A DNA stretch of 64,000 bases from Mesorhizobium sp. NZP2298. GTDB lineage: Bacteria; Pseudomonadota; Alphaproteobacteria; Rhizobiales; Rhizobiaceae. Every line of letters begins with the position of its first letter. Positions within the stretch are counted from its first letter, which is position 1. The translations under genes were made by a program, and so were the position numbers. Below, in pieces: positions 36,344 to 44,432 of this stretch. The notes below the pieces were generated by a model, which was not told the origin of the DNA, ran no database searches, and was given only the letters and a program-made list of their open reading frames with translations. The stretch spans positions 1,934,001 through 1,998,000 of the forward strand of contig NZ_CP033365.1 of the NCBI RefSeq assembly GCF_013170825.1. Reading direction: 5' to 3'.

Positions 36344-37288
36344 ATGCCGCAATCACGAAAGATCATCATCGACACGGACCCCGGCCAGGATGATGCCGTC
36401 GCCATTCTGCTGGCACTTGGCAGCAGCGAATTGGAGATCGTCGGCATCACTGCCGTTGCCGGCAACGTGCCGCTGAAGCTCACCGAGAAGAATGCCCGCA
36501 AGATATGCGAGCTGGCCGGCCGGCCCGATATCAAGGTCTATGCCGGGGCCATCCGCCCCCTGGCGCGCCAGCTGGTCACCGCCGAGGAAGTGCATGGCAA
36601 GACAGGCCTCAACGGGCCACAATTGCCCGAACCCAAGATGAAGCTGCAGGAGCAGTATGCCGTCGACTTCATCGTCGAGACGCTGATGAAGGAAGAGAGC
36701 GGCACTATCACGCTCTGCCCGCTCGGGCCGCTGACCAACATCGCGCTGGCGCTGATCCGCGAACCGCGCATCGCTCCGCGCATCAAGGAAATCGTGCTGA
36801 TGGGCGGCGGCTTCTTTGAGGGCGGCAACGTCACTCCGGCGGCCGAATTCAACATCTATGTCGATCCACAGGCCGCCGATCTGGTGTTCAAGTCTGGCAT
36901 CCCGATCGTGATGATGCCGCTCGACGTCACGCACAAGGCGCTGACCACCGCCAAGCGCACGCAGGCCTTTCGCAAGCTCGGCACCAAGGTCGGCACGGCT
37001 ACCGCCGAGATGCTGGAATTCTTCGAACGCTACGATGAGGGCAAGTACGGCACCGATGGCGGCCCGCTGCACGATCCCTGTGTCATCGCCTATCTGTTGA
37101 AGCCGGACCTGTTCAAGGGCCGCAACTGCAGTGTCAGCGTGGAAACTACCTCGGAACTGACCATGGGCATGACCGTGATCGACTGGTGGGGTGTGACCAA
37201 GCGGGAAAAGAACGCCATGGTGATGCGCGACATCGACCATGATGGCTTCTTCGCCCTGTTGGTGGAGAGGCTGGGGCGGCTCAACTGA
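36344..37288 (+). CDS. Inosine-uridine-preferring nucleoside hydrolase
   Basis: 314-residue N-ribohydrolase that splits nucleosides into base and ribose. The Ca2+/ribose-binding motif DTDPGQDDAVA at residues ~10-20, AEFNIYVDPQAA in the middle and HDPCVIAYLL near the C-terminus are the family hallmarks. It is a cytoplasmic IUNH with no signal peptide. A ribokinase about 3 kb away could phosphorylate the ribose released, but they are not in one operon. Confidence 0.93.
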   Translation: MPQSRKIIIDTDPGQDDAVAILLALGSSELEIVGITAVAGNVPLKLTEKNARKICELAGRPDIKVYAGAIRPLARQLVTAEEVHGKTGLNGPQLPEPKMKLQEQYAVDFIVETLMKEESGTITLCPLGPLTNIALALIREPRIAPRIKEIVLMGGGFFEGGNVTPAAEFNIYVDPQAADLVFKSGIPIVMMPLDVTHKALTTAKRTQAFRKLGTKVGTATAEMLEFFERYDEGKYGTDGGPLHDPCVIAYLLKPDLFKGRNCSVSVETTSELTMGMTVIDWWGVTKREKNAMVMRDIDHDGFFALLVERLGRLN

Positions 37289-37320
37289 CAGTCAGAGCAG
37301 ACATCCGTGAGCACGCGTCT

Positions 37321-37698
37321 TCACCCATTGAGCAATCGATAGGTGTCGGCGCCGCGCTTATGGTGTTGCCGCTCAATGGGGATGATCGAGCCGACAAGGT
37401 GCGGCATCCCCACTTCATCGTCGACGGATATCACCGCGTTGTTGTCGTCAAGGCGGACGTCGTATGTGTAGTACAGCCCGCGACCGACAGCCATCTTCGG
37501 ATTGATGGGCATTAACCTGACATACTCGACCGTGCCCATCACACGCTGAATTGCCACAACCGGATTGTCCTGATTCATCGCAATCGGGATCAGCGCCGCC
37601 AGAGGCAGTGCGCAGAAAAAAGCGACACCGATGACCGCGTCACGGTATTCCGCCTGAAACAGAAGCAGGCGATTTCTGAGAGAAAATCCTGTTGCCAT
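37321..37698 (-). CDS. Small membrane-anchored protein of unknown function (paralogue 1)
   Basis: 125 residues, one predicted membrane helix (IGVAFFCALPLAALIPIAM, ~23-41) then a soluble, probably periplasmic, domain. The C-terminal part (LDDNNAVISVDDE, then VGSIIPIER and YRLLNG) matches the neighbouring protein in order and spacing, indicating tandem duplication. No known domain recognised. Starts 3 bp after the stop of the upstream gene, so they form a two-gene operon. Confidence 0.7.
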   Translation of the reverse strand: MATGFSLRNRLLLFQAEYRDAVIGVAFFCALPLAALIPIAMNQDNPVVAIQRVMGTVEYVRLMPINPKMAVGRGLYYTYDVRLDDNNAVISVDDEVGMPHLVGSIIPIERQHHKRGADTYRLLNG

Positions 37699-37701
37699 GG
37701 T

Positions 37702-38022
37702 TCAATTCACAAACCGGTAGAAGACGAAGCCGTTGTCGCGCGTAACGCGCTCTATGCCGATATGCGAGCCGATCACGTGCAGTCGGTCGTCATCGACGAG
37801 AAGGGATGAGCCGTCGTCAAGCAAAAGCACGTAGTTGATCCGGTCATGTGCCCACTGGGCGCTTTTGATCGTCGCGTCGACCGCGGTAACTGAATGGATC
37901 GGGCTTGCGTCGTTGACCCATTTGTTCAGGGCGGCAGGAACCATCATCGCGAACAGAGAAACGGTCAGGATCACGCCAGGCGCATTCCTTTTCAAATCTG
38001 CGTAAGTCCACGACATAAACAT
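37702..38022 (-). CDS. Small membrane-anchored protein of unknown function (paralogue 2)
   Basis: 106 residues with a single N-terminal membrane helix (GVILTVSLFAMMVPAAL) and a C-terminal domain (LLDDGSSLLVDDDRLHVIGS, then GIER and FYRFVN) parallel to its downstream neighbour. The ATG at 38022 is preferred because GGTGGGG lies just upstream; the frame is open to 38043, where a small hairpin (38029-38050) would cover the first codons. Function unknown. Confidence 0.65.
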   Translation of the reverse strand: MFMSWTYADLKRNAPGVILTVSLFAMMVPAALNKWVNDASPIHSVTAVDATIKSAQWAHDRINYVLLLDDGSSLLVDDDRLHVIGSHIGIERVTRDNGFVFYRFVN

Positions 38023-38052
38023 GAATCCCCACCACAGATTCATGTGGTGGTC

Positions 38053-38079
38053 AGAGGGCTGACTGTCAATCAGCCCTCT
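38053..38079 (+). terminator. Hairpin between lysE-like gene and small paralogue operon
   Basis: AGAGGGCTGA at 38053-38062 pairs with TCAGCCCTCT at 38070-38079 (7-nt loop), followed on the plus strand by TTAGTTTC. No plus-strand gene ends here; on the minus strand it lies 74 bp after the LysE stop but lacks a T-tract. A second hairpin (CCACCACA/TGTGGTGG) lies at 38029-38050. Confidence 0.4.
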
Positions 38080-38152
38080 TTAGTTTCAAGGCATATGGTT
38101 TTTCGCCCTGGGCGCTGCAGCTTGACGCGTCGCCCGGCTCATGGCCGCGCCG

Positions 38153-38767
38153 TTACTTCGACCTCGAAAACGCCAGCCACAGGCCGCCGCCGACCAGGAA
38201 GCTGCCGCTGATCCGGGACATGAGCTTGATGCGACTGGCCGACAGCAGGCGCCCGGCGCGGCCAGCGGCGAGTGCGTAGGTCGAGTCCGACATGGCGGCG
38301 AAGATCATGGCGGTGAGGCCCATGACGACGATCTGCAGCGAGTAGTTGCCTTGCGGGGCGATGAACTGCGGAAAGAAGGCGCCGAAGAACACCAGTGTCT
38401 TGGGATTGCTGAGCGCCACCAGCAGGCCCTGCAGGAAGAAGCCGCCGCGCGGCTTCCGCGCTGTTCCGTCGGCATTCAGCGTGCCCTTGGAGCGGAACAT
38501 CTGCACGCCCATCCAGATCAGGTAGGCGGCGCCGATCAGCCTGACCCATTCGAACCAGTGGCCCATGCCCGCGATCAGCGTGTTGAGGCCGATGCCAACA
38601 ATGGCGATCATGATGGCAAGGCCAGCCTGCGTGCCGGCGACGTTGGCGAGTCCGGCGCGGGTCCCATGGCGGATGCTGTTGGCGATGATCAGCGTGACCG
38701 TCGGTCCCGGCACCAGGATGATGACGATGCAAGCGAGAACATAGGCGGCGTAGAGTTCCAGCGACAT
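38153..38767 (-). CDS. LysE/RhtB-family amino acid exporter
   Basis: 204-residue inner-membrane exporter of the LysE superfamily with six hydrophobic helices. The first contains VPGPTVTLIIANSIRHGTRAG, the family's sensor/pore region, and the middle has the conserved ALSNPKTLVFFGAFFPQF. Exports amino acids such as homoserine, threonine or lysine; specificity unknown. The ATG at 38767 follows AGAGGAAAAATC; a longer frame to 38908 is unsupported. Confidence 0.92.
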   Translation of the reverse strand: MSLELYAAYVLACIVIILVPGPTVTLIIANSIRHGTRAGLANVAGTQAGLAIMIAIVGIGLNTLIAGMGHWFEWVRLIGAAYLIWMGVQMFRSKGTLNADGTARKPRGGFFLQGLLVALSNPKTLVFFGAFFPQFIAPQGNYSLQIVVMGLTAMIFAAMSDSTYALAAGRAGRLLSASRIKLMSRISGSFLVGGGLWLAFSRSK

Positions 38768-38873
38768 GATTTTTCCTCTGGCGTGCCGCCGACGCGGCGC
38801 AACTGGGACAATCAATGCATGGCCAAAGCCTCCACGCAAGGCGTCCGGGAAGCACCGAGCCGTCGCACGCGGG

Positions 38874-40319
38874 TCAGGCGCCGGCTGGCCAAGGCAGCGT
38901 CGCCTCATAGGCGGCGGCCGCCCTCAGCACGGCGAGGTCGCCGCGCGGCCGGCCGATCAGCTGCATGCCCATTGGCCGGCCCTTTTCGTCGAAGCCGACC
39001 GGCACGTTGAGCGCTGGGCAGCCGCCCAGCGTGGCGAAGGCGGAAACCTGCATCCAGCGGTGATAGCTGTCCATCGGCCGTCCCGCGACCTCGCTTGGCC
39101 AGTGCGTGGTGACATCGAAGGGAAAGACCTGCGCGGTCGGCAGCGCGATGAGATCGAAGCGGTCGAAGATCGACAGCAGCGTGCGATGCCAAGAGGTGCG
39201 GATGACCGAGGCCGCGCGGATCTGCGGCGCCGTCAGCCGCATTGCGTTCTCGATTTCCCATAGGGCTTCCGGCTTCAGCAGGCCGCGCTTGGAGGGGTCG
39301 TCGTAGTGGGCCTGGAGGGCGCAGCCGCTGCTGGCCTGGCGCAGCGTCACGAAGGCCTGCCACAGCGCCTCGAAGTCAAAATCGGGCAGCAAGGGTTCAA
39401 TCACGAAGGACTGGCCCGCGAGCCGGCCGAGCGCTGCCTCGCACAGGCCGAGGATGCCGGGTTCGAGCGGCAAGTGGCCGCCGAGGTCGCCGAGCCAGGC
39501 GACGCGGCCGCCAGTCGAGGGCGTTGCGAGCCCTTCGAGGAACGAGCCCGGTTTCTCATAGGACAGTGGTGCCTGCGGATGATAACCCGCCTGCACGTCG
39601 AGCAGCAGAGCCATGTCGGCGACATTGCGGCCCATCGGCCCCTCGACGCCCATCTGCGCATGGAAGACCTCGAAATCCGGCCCGGCGGGCACGAGCCCCT
39701 GCGACGGGCGGAAGCCGTAGACATTGTTCCAGCCGGCCGGGTTGCGCAGCGAACCGCCGAAATCGCTGCCGTCGGCGACGGGCACCATGTCGAGCGCCAG
39801 CGCCACCGCCGCGCCGCCACTCGACCCGCCGGCGGTGAGCGCCGGATCGAAAGCGTTCAGCGTCGGCCCGAAAACGTTGTTGTAGGTGTTGGAGCCGAGT
39901 CCGAATTCGGGGACATTGGTCTTGCCGATGATGATGGCGCCGGCATCGCGGATGCGCTCGACGAAGAAATCGTCTTCCTGCGGCACGAAATCGGCGAAGA
40001 TCGGCGAGCCGAAGGAGGTCCTGAGCCCAGTGGTCGAGGCAAGGTCCTTGATGGCGATCGGCAAGCCGAAGAGCGTTCCGGTTTCGTTCGCCTGCCTGCC
40101 ATCGGCCGCGTCGGCCTCGCGCAGGATGTCGCCGCGATCGCGCAACGAGACGATGGCGTTGACCAACGGGTTGACCGCTTCGATGCGGTCGAGGAAGGCC
40201 GTCACCACCTCACGTACGGAAAGCGTTCTGTGGCGGATCGCGTCGGCCAGTTCGACAGCGGACAGGCGGCAGATGTCGCCGGCCGGCGGCACGGCATGTT
40301 TGGTCCGGGGACGCATCAT
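38874..40319 (-). CDS. Amidase signature family enzyme
   Basis: About 481-residue serine amidase. The catalytic triad Lys-cisSer-Ser is visible: Lys in GLPIAIKDLA, the Gly/Ser-rich loop TAGGSSGGAAVALAL, and the nucleophile region DGSDFGGSLRNPA. It hydrolyses an amide or related bond; substrate unknown, and the GatA role is excluded by the absence of GatC/GatB. The start at 40319 lies one base after the rbsK-like stop, so the two genes are probably co-transcribed. Confidence 0.9.
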   Translation of the reverse strand: MMRPRTKHAVPPAGDICRLSAVELADAIRHRTLSVREVVTAFLDRIEAVNPLVNAIVSLRDRGDILREADAADGRQANETGTLFGLPIAIKDLASTTGLRTSFGSPIFADFVPQEDDFFVERIRDAGAIIIGKTNVPEFGLGSNTYNNVFGPTLNAFDPALTAGGSSGGAAVALALDMVPVADGSDFGGSLRNPAGWNNVYGFRPSQGLVPAGPDFEVFHAQMGVEGPMGRNVADMALLLDVQAGYHPQAPLSYEKPGSFLEGLATPSTGGRVAWLGDLGGHLPLEPGILGLCEAALGRLAGQSFVIEPLLPDFDFEALWQAFVTLRQASSGCALQAHYDDPSKRGLLKPEALWEIENAMRLTAPQIRAASVIRTSWHRTLLSIFDRFDLIALPTAQVFPFDVTTHWPSEVAGRPMDSYHRWMQVSAFATLGGCPALNVPVGFDEKGRPMGMQLIGRPRGDLAVLRAAAAYEATLPWPAGA

Positions 40320-40320
40320 C

Positions 40321-41226
40321 TCAGCTGACTTTCTGCAAGGCCTGATCGACATCCTTGGCCAGCGGGATCGCCGGTTGGGCGCCCGGCTTCAGGCAGGCCA
40401 GCGAGCCAGCCGTACCGGCACGCGCCAGTGCCTTTTCGAGCGTGAGGCCGGACGACAGGCCGGCAGCGAAGTAACCGCAGAAGGTGTCACCGGCGCCGAC
40501 CGTGTCGACAGGGGCGATCTTCATTGCCGGAATGGTCAGGAAGTCGGTTGGCGTCGCCGCCATGACGCCGTCGCCGCCGAGCGTGACGACGATGGTGCGG
40601 CCGGTTTTCGCGGCGAAGTCGCGCATGCGTGCCGCACGGTCGCGGCCGTTCAGCGCCAGCGCCTCGCCATAGAGGTCGAACTCGGTCTCGTTGGCGACGG
40701 CATAATCGGCCTTGCCGAGGAAAGCCGCCGCGTCGCCCTGGAAAGGAGCGGTGTTGAGCACGGTGATGGCGCCGGCCGCCCGCGCCTGGTCGAGCGCGGC
40801 ATCGACGGTCGCCAGCGGGATCTCGTGCTGCAAGAGCACGACGTCGCCCTTTTTCAGGAAGGCCTTGGAAAGGTCGCCGGGCACCACGGAAGCATTGGCG
40901 CCGGGGACCACGGCGATGATGTTCTCGCCGTCGTCACCGACCATGATCAGCGCCGTGCCGGTCGAGGCAAAGGTTTCGCCCACGCCCGACAGATCGACCT
41001 TGGCCTCGCGCAGCAATGCCAGCGCCTCGCCGGCGAAACTGTCCTTGCCGACGGCGCCGACCATGCGCACCGGGGCACCGGCGCGTGCGGCGGCGAGCGC
41101 CTGGTTGGCGCCCTTGCCGCCGGGCGCCGTGGCGAAACCGGAGCCGCTCACCGTTTCGCCGGGGCTCGGCAGGCGGTCGACTTTGGCGATAAGGTCGAGG
41201 TTGATCGAGCCGATGACGATAATCAA
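40321..41226 (-). CDS. rbsK: PfkB-family carbohydrate kinase, ribokinase-like
   Basis: 301-residue cytoplasmic kinase. GGKGANQALAAARAG (first PfkB signature) and TVGAGDTFCGYFAAGLSSG with catalytic D247 (second signature) are both intact, and NTAPF is typical of ribokinases. It would phosphorylate ribose, possibly from nucleoside breakdown by the nearby hydrolase. No ribose ABC transporter is adjacent. Followed at once by the amidase gene. Confidence 0.88.
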   Translation of the reverse strand: MIIVIGSINLDLIAKVDRLPSPGETVSGSGFATAPGGKGANQALAAARAGAPVRMVGAVGKDSFAGEALALLREAKVDLSGVGETFASTGTALIMVGDDGENIIAVVPGANASVVPGDLSKAFLKKGDVVLLQHEIPLATVDAALDQARAAGAITVLNTAPFQGDAAAFLGKADYAVANETEFDLYGEALALNGRDRAARMRDFAAKTGRTIVVTLGGDGVMAATPTDFLTIPAMKIAPVDTVGAGDTFCGYFAAGLSSGLTLEKALARAGTAGSLACLKPGAQPAIPLAKDVDQALQKVS

Positions 41227-41380
41227 GCAAGGCCTCCTGCCGGCATGAATTCAAGGTTCTGGAACGTCCACGGTGCGTTGGGGCGAAGACGGGCCGTTCC
41301 AATCGCGCGGGAAGCTAACCTGTAAGGTCGCGGCTTGCCAGACCACGCGAATGGTCCAGCTTGCTTTGTGGTATCGTGGC

Positions 41381-41869
41381 CTATTCACAACGCACGGTGA
41401 CGGTGCCCTGATAGCTGCCGGCGGGAAAGATACCGCTCGATTTGGTGGCGATGAGGTCGATCTGCATGGCGTGGGTGCCATTGACAAGCTTCTGCGGCAC
41501 ATTTCCATTGATGTCGGCTCCCGAGCCGTCGAGGCGAAAGACCGAGGCGAAGGTCACGTTGGTGCCGCCGCCGCTGGGCGCGGACGAGAACGCGGCCGGC
41601 GCCGGCGCCGAAACCGAATAGCAGTCCAGCAGATTAAGCAGCGAGCACACCAGGGAGCTTGCCACCACGGTCGCGCTGGCGCTCGATCCGCCTGCCTGCT
41701 TGGAACTCAGTATACTGATGGCGGGATTTGCGGTCATCGTTCCCGATGCCCCGACCATGATGGTGCAAGTGCCGATGATTGCCGCCGACACAGGCTGGCT
41801 GAAGCCGGCAAGTGCCGCCACCGCGAGCAGCGCGCGGTTATTTCCTCTTCTTTTTCTTGCCATCACCAT
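41381..41869 (-). CDS. Secreted spore-coat-U (SCPU) domain protein, distal copy
   Basis: About 162 residues with a signal peptide (ALLAVAALAGFSQPVSAA) and an SCPU domain of CsuA/B type: an early Cys in GTCTIMVG, a mid-domain Cys pair, and the C-terminal GSYQGTVTVRCE typical of pilin-like subunits. Such proteins are subunits of thin chaperone-usher filaments in other bacteria. It starts within the end of the previous gene (32-bp overlap; ATG 41869, or 41863). Last gene of the four-gene cluster. Confidence 0.82.
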   Translation of the reverse strand: MVMARKRRGNNRALLAVAALAGFSQPVSAAIIGTCTIMVGASGTMTANPAISILSSKQAGGSSASATVVASSLVCSLLNLLDCYSVSAPAPAAFSSAPSGGGTNVTFASVFRLDGSGADINGNVPQKLVNGTHAMQIDLIATKSSGIFPAGSYQGTVTVRCE

Positions 41870-42365
41870 TTCCGGTCCTGAGGCTCCAGCCTTCGTTGGC
41901 CCATCCGGGTGATGCGGCAGCAGAAGCCGGAGCAGAAGCGCCGCCGGCCACGCTGGCCGTCTGGCCGTCTCCGCCGAGACCCATCTTGAGCAGCTTCAGC
42001 TCCAGTTGCAGGCGCTGGACCTCAAGTTCGTAGAGCCGGCTGCAGTCGAGACGCTTCGGCGTACGCCCGATCGGGATCACCACCCGGCCGTAGGTGGCGA
42101 CACCGTTGTCCGTCTGGTTGTTGCCTCTGATAACGCCGAGATCGACATAGGCACCGGAACCGGAAACGGCGGAGCGGCAAGTGGTGCCGTCCGCGGCATG
42201 GACCTCGTCCTGGCCCTGGGGCAAGGTGACACCGGGCAAATTGAAGCCGTTCTCGTTCTGATTGAGATTGTAGATCTGGTCCTGGGCCAGGGTTGGAACC
42301 GTGTTTGTCACTGCAACCGCGAGCGCCAGCGTCAGGATTTGCGGTGCCCAAAAAACTTTCCGCAT
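41838..42365 (-). CDS. Secreted protein of unknown function in SCPU cluster
   Basis: 175 residues with a signal peptide (ILTLALAVAVTNTVPTLAQ) and two cysteines (TTCRSA and LDCSRL). The middle has a GVIRGNNQTDNGVATYGRV block, then a coiled segment (LYELEVQRLQLELKLLKMG), an Ala-rich linker and a very basic C-terminus ending KKKKRK. I do not recognise a family. It overlaps both neighbours (34 and 32 bp), which argues for joint translation and a shared role with the SCPU proteins. Confidence 0.75.
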   Translation of the reverse strand: MRKVFWAPQILTLALAVAVTNTVPTLAQDQIYNLNQNENGFNLPGVTLPQGQDEVHAADGTTCRSAVSGSGAYVDLGVIRGNNQTDNGVATYGRVVIPIGRTPKRLDCSRLYELEVQRLQLELKLLKMGLGGDGQTASVAGGASAPASAAASPGWANEGWSLRTGNGDGKKKKRK

Positions 42366-42724
42366 ATCTGTGCCCTTATCTGCGTCTGTTGATTGGGAAA
42401 GGGGATGCTTTCGATACAGATACGCACTTTACGCTCGGCAGCGCCGCCGAAGGGCACGACCACAAGGACAGGACGGGAAGCCTGGGAAGCCAACTGGAAC
42501 ACACTTGGAGAGATCCTGGCCTCCACCGGCTGAAAATCCTGGTCGTAGACATGGATCTCGACCCTGATCTTCTGATCGTATGGATTGGCCGGGAAGACGC
42601 GAACCGCGAAGGCATCGGTGAAACTGTTGACCTCACCGCGCATGGGCGACATCGACTGCGCCTTTGCGGCAATAGGCGCCAGCCCGACGGCCAGTGCCGT
42701 CGCCAGGATTCGTGCATGTTTCAA
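42332..42724 (-). CDS. PapD-like periplasmic chaperone candidate in SCPU cluster
   Basis: 130 residues with a signal peptide (ILATALAVGLAPIAAKAQ). The mature part (FAVRVFPANPYDQKIRVEIH to RPVLVVVPFGG and KVRICIESIPF) resembles a single immunoglobulin-like N-terminal domain of pilus chaperones, which is about half the usual two-domain length. The start is a TTG at 42724, backed by AAGGAGAGG; no in-frame ATG fits. No usher gene is present nearby. Assignment to the chaperone family is a reading by pattern only. Confidence 0.6.
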   Translation of the reverse strand: MKHARILATALAVGLAPIAAKAQSMSPMRGEVNSFTDAFAVRVFPANPYDQKIRVEIHVYDQDFQPVEARISPSVFQLASQASRPVLVVVPFGGAAERKVRICIESIPFPNQQTQIRAQICGKFFGHRKS

Positions 42725-42746
42725 GTCCCTCTCCTTAGCGACGGCG

Positions 42747-43217
42747 CTATTCGCAGCGCAGCGTTACCGTTGCCTGGTAGTTTCCGTTGGCGAAGCGGTT
42801 GCTGCCGCCCTTGGTGCCGGCGAGATGGACCGAGACAAGGTCGGCGCCGGGTGTGCTGATGGGGGTCGCCGAGCCGGTCTCGACGATGGAGTGCGCACCG
42901 GCGGAAGAATAGGTTGGTGTCCAGGTGGTCGATGTCGTGTCGGCCGATGGCACCGTCGTGGTGGTAACCGGATCGACGCTCAGCGACACGCCGCCCGTCG
43001 TCGTCAGCGTGACGGTTCCGGCCGAGCCGCCGCTGTTGTGGGAACTGAGGGACTGGAGGTCGGGGCTGACCGTCATCGTGCCGTTGGTGGCAATGACGAG
43101 CGTGCAGGTCGGAGTGATCGTGCCATTGAAAATGACATTTTGCGTTGTGGCCATTGCGGCCTGGTCCAGGCACGCGGCCAGCAAGGCTGCACCGAAGGCG
43201 GTGCGCAACAATTTCAT
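42747..43217 (-). CDS. Secreted spore-coat-U (SCPU) domain protein, proximal copy
   Basis: 156 residues; signal peptide (LLRTAFGAALLAACLDQAAMA) followed by an SCPU/CsuA/B-like domain with TCTLVIATNGTM near the N-terminus and ANGNYQATVTLRCE at the C-terminus, parallel to the distal copy. Very rich in Thr/Ser, as in extracellular filament subunits. GGAGG lies five bases before the ATG at 43217; an upstream in-frame ATG at 43262 lacks one. First gene of the cluster, after an AT-rich 220-bp spacer that should hold the promoter. Confidence 0.85.
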   Translation of the reverse strand: MKLLRTAFGAALLAACLDQAAMATTQNVIFNGTITPTCTLVIATNGTMTVSPDLQSLSSHNSGGSAGTVTLTTTGGVSLSVDPVTTTTVPSADTTSTTWTPTYSSAGAHSIVETGSATPISTPGADLVSVHLAGTKGGSNRFANGNYQATVTLRCE

Positions 43218-43437
43218 CGAGACCTCCTGCCAAGTCGGATCACCCGAAGTGATAGGAGTCATGATCGCTTTATCGTGGTTAATTTAGCGTAAACTTAAAT
43301 AAGGTGCGGAAATAACATTTCGTAAAAAACCGAAGGTTGTCCCCGGTTGTGTCATGAATTCCGGATAACACTCAAGTAATACTTTCCACCACTTAATATC
43401 TGTAAATTTTTCCGGCGAAAACTGGAAAAACGATATT
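43218..43437. promoter_or_regulatory. AT-rich promoter region of the SCPU cluster
   Basis: 220 bp, much more AT-rich than surroundings (runs such as GTAAACTTAAATAAGG and TAATATCTGTAAATTTTTCC). No gene seen. Its 3' part also follows the Ada-like gene stop. Such AT-richness is typical for promoters of surface-structure genes silenced by nucleoid proteins, but no operator could be assigned. Confidence 0.4.
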
Positions 43438-44316
43438 TTACGACGACACTTGCCCCGCCTCCCAGCCCAGGATGGCGCGCTTGCGGGTTAGGCCCCAGTG
43501 ATAGCCGGTGAGATCGCCGGACTTGCCGATGGCGCGATGGCAAGGCACCACGAAGGAGAGCGGGTTGGCACCATTGGCGGCACCGACCGCGCGGCTGGCG
43601 CTCGGCGCGCCGATGCTGGCGGCGATCGAGGAATAGGTGCGGGCCTTGCCCATCGGAATCTGCAGCAGCGCCTCCCAGACGCGGACCTGGAAGTCGGTGC
43701 CGATCATGACGACATGCAGCGGCTGGTCGGGCCGCCACAATGTCGGATCGAAGATACGCGCGGCGTAAGGGCCGGTCGCGGCCATGTCCTCGACATAGAC
43801 GGCGTTCGGCCAACGGCTGGACATGTCGGCGAACGACGCACGTTCCTCGCCCGGATCACTGAAGGCGAGGCCGGCAAGGCCACGGTCGGTGGCCATGATC
43901 AGGGCGGTGCCGAAAGGCGAGGGATGATAGCCGTAGCGGATGGTGAGGCCGGCGCCGCGCGTCTTGTAGTCGCCCGGCGACATCGCCTCATGGGTGACGA
44001 ACAGGTCATGCAGCCGGCCGGGGCCGGACATGCCCAGTTCGAACGAGGTTTCGAGCAGCGGCATGCCGGAATCGAGCAGCCGTCGGGCGTGGTCGAGCGT
44101 CACCGCCTGCAGGAAGGCTTTTGGCGACAGGCCGGCCCAGCGGGTGAAGAGTTTTTGCAGGCCTGTCGGCGTCTCGCCGACCTCCTCCGCAAGCTCCTCG
44201 AGCGAGGGCTGGTCACGATAGTCGAGGCTGATCTTCTCGATGGCGCGGCGCACGATCTCGTAGTCGCCGCCTTGCGGCGTGATGTCCTTCTTGAGGACTG
44301 CTGTGTGTGTGCTCAT
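43438..44316 (-). CDS. Ada-like methylated-DNA-protein cysteine methyltransferase with AraC HTH
   Basis: 292-residue DNA repair/regulator fusion. An AraC-type HTH (~15-115) is followed by an O6-methylguanine-DNA methyltransferase domain with the active-site FVVPCHRAIG (acceptor C259) and preceding RVWEALLQIPMGKARTY. The Ada N-terminal zinc domain with the phosphotriester Cys is missing, so this is the short form. GGAG eight bases upstream supports ATG 44316. Confidence 0.92.
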   Translation of the reverse strand: MSTHTAVLKKDITPQGGDYEIVRRAIEKISLDYRDQPSLEELAEEVGETPTGLQKLFTRWAGLSPKAFLQAVTLDHARRLLDSGMPLLETSFELGMSGPGRLHDLFVTHEAMSPGDYKTRGAGLTIRYGYHPSPFGTALIMATDRGLAGLAFSDPGEERASFADMSSRWPNAVYVEDMAATGPYAARIFDPTLWRPDQPLHVVMIGTDFQVRVWEALLQIPMGKARTYSSIAASIGAPSASRAVGAANGANPLSFVVPCHRAIGKSGDLTGYHWGLTRKRAILGWEAGQVSS

Positions 44317-44432
44317 CGAACTGTCTCCTTGGCCAGGAATATCGCCCCTTGGGGCGGCGATCGCCACCCGAAACTTGCCTTCTTGCCGCGCATGCCCAGA
44401 TAGATTCCGGGGTTCGTGCCCAGGAGTCGCTC

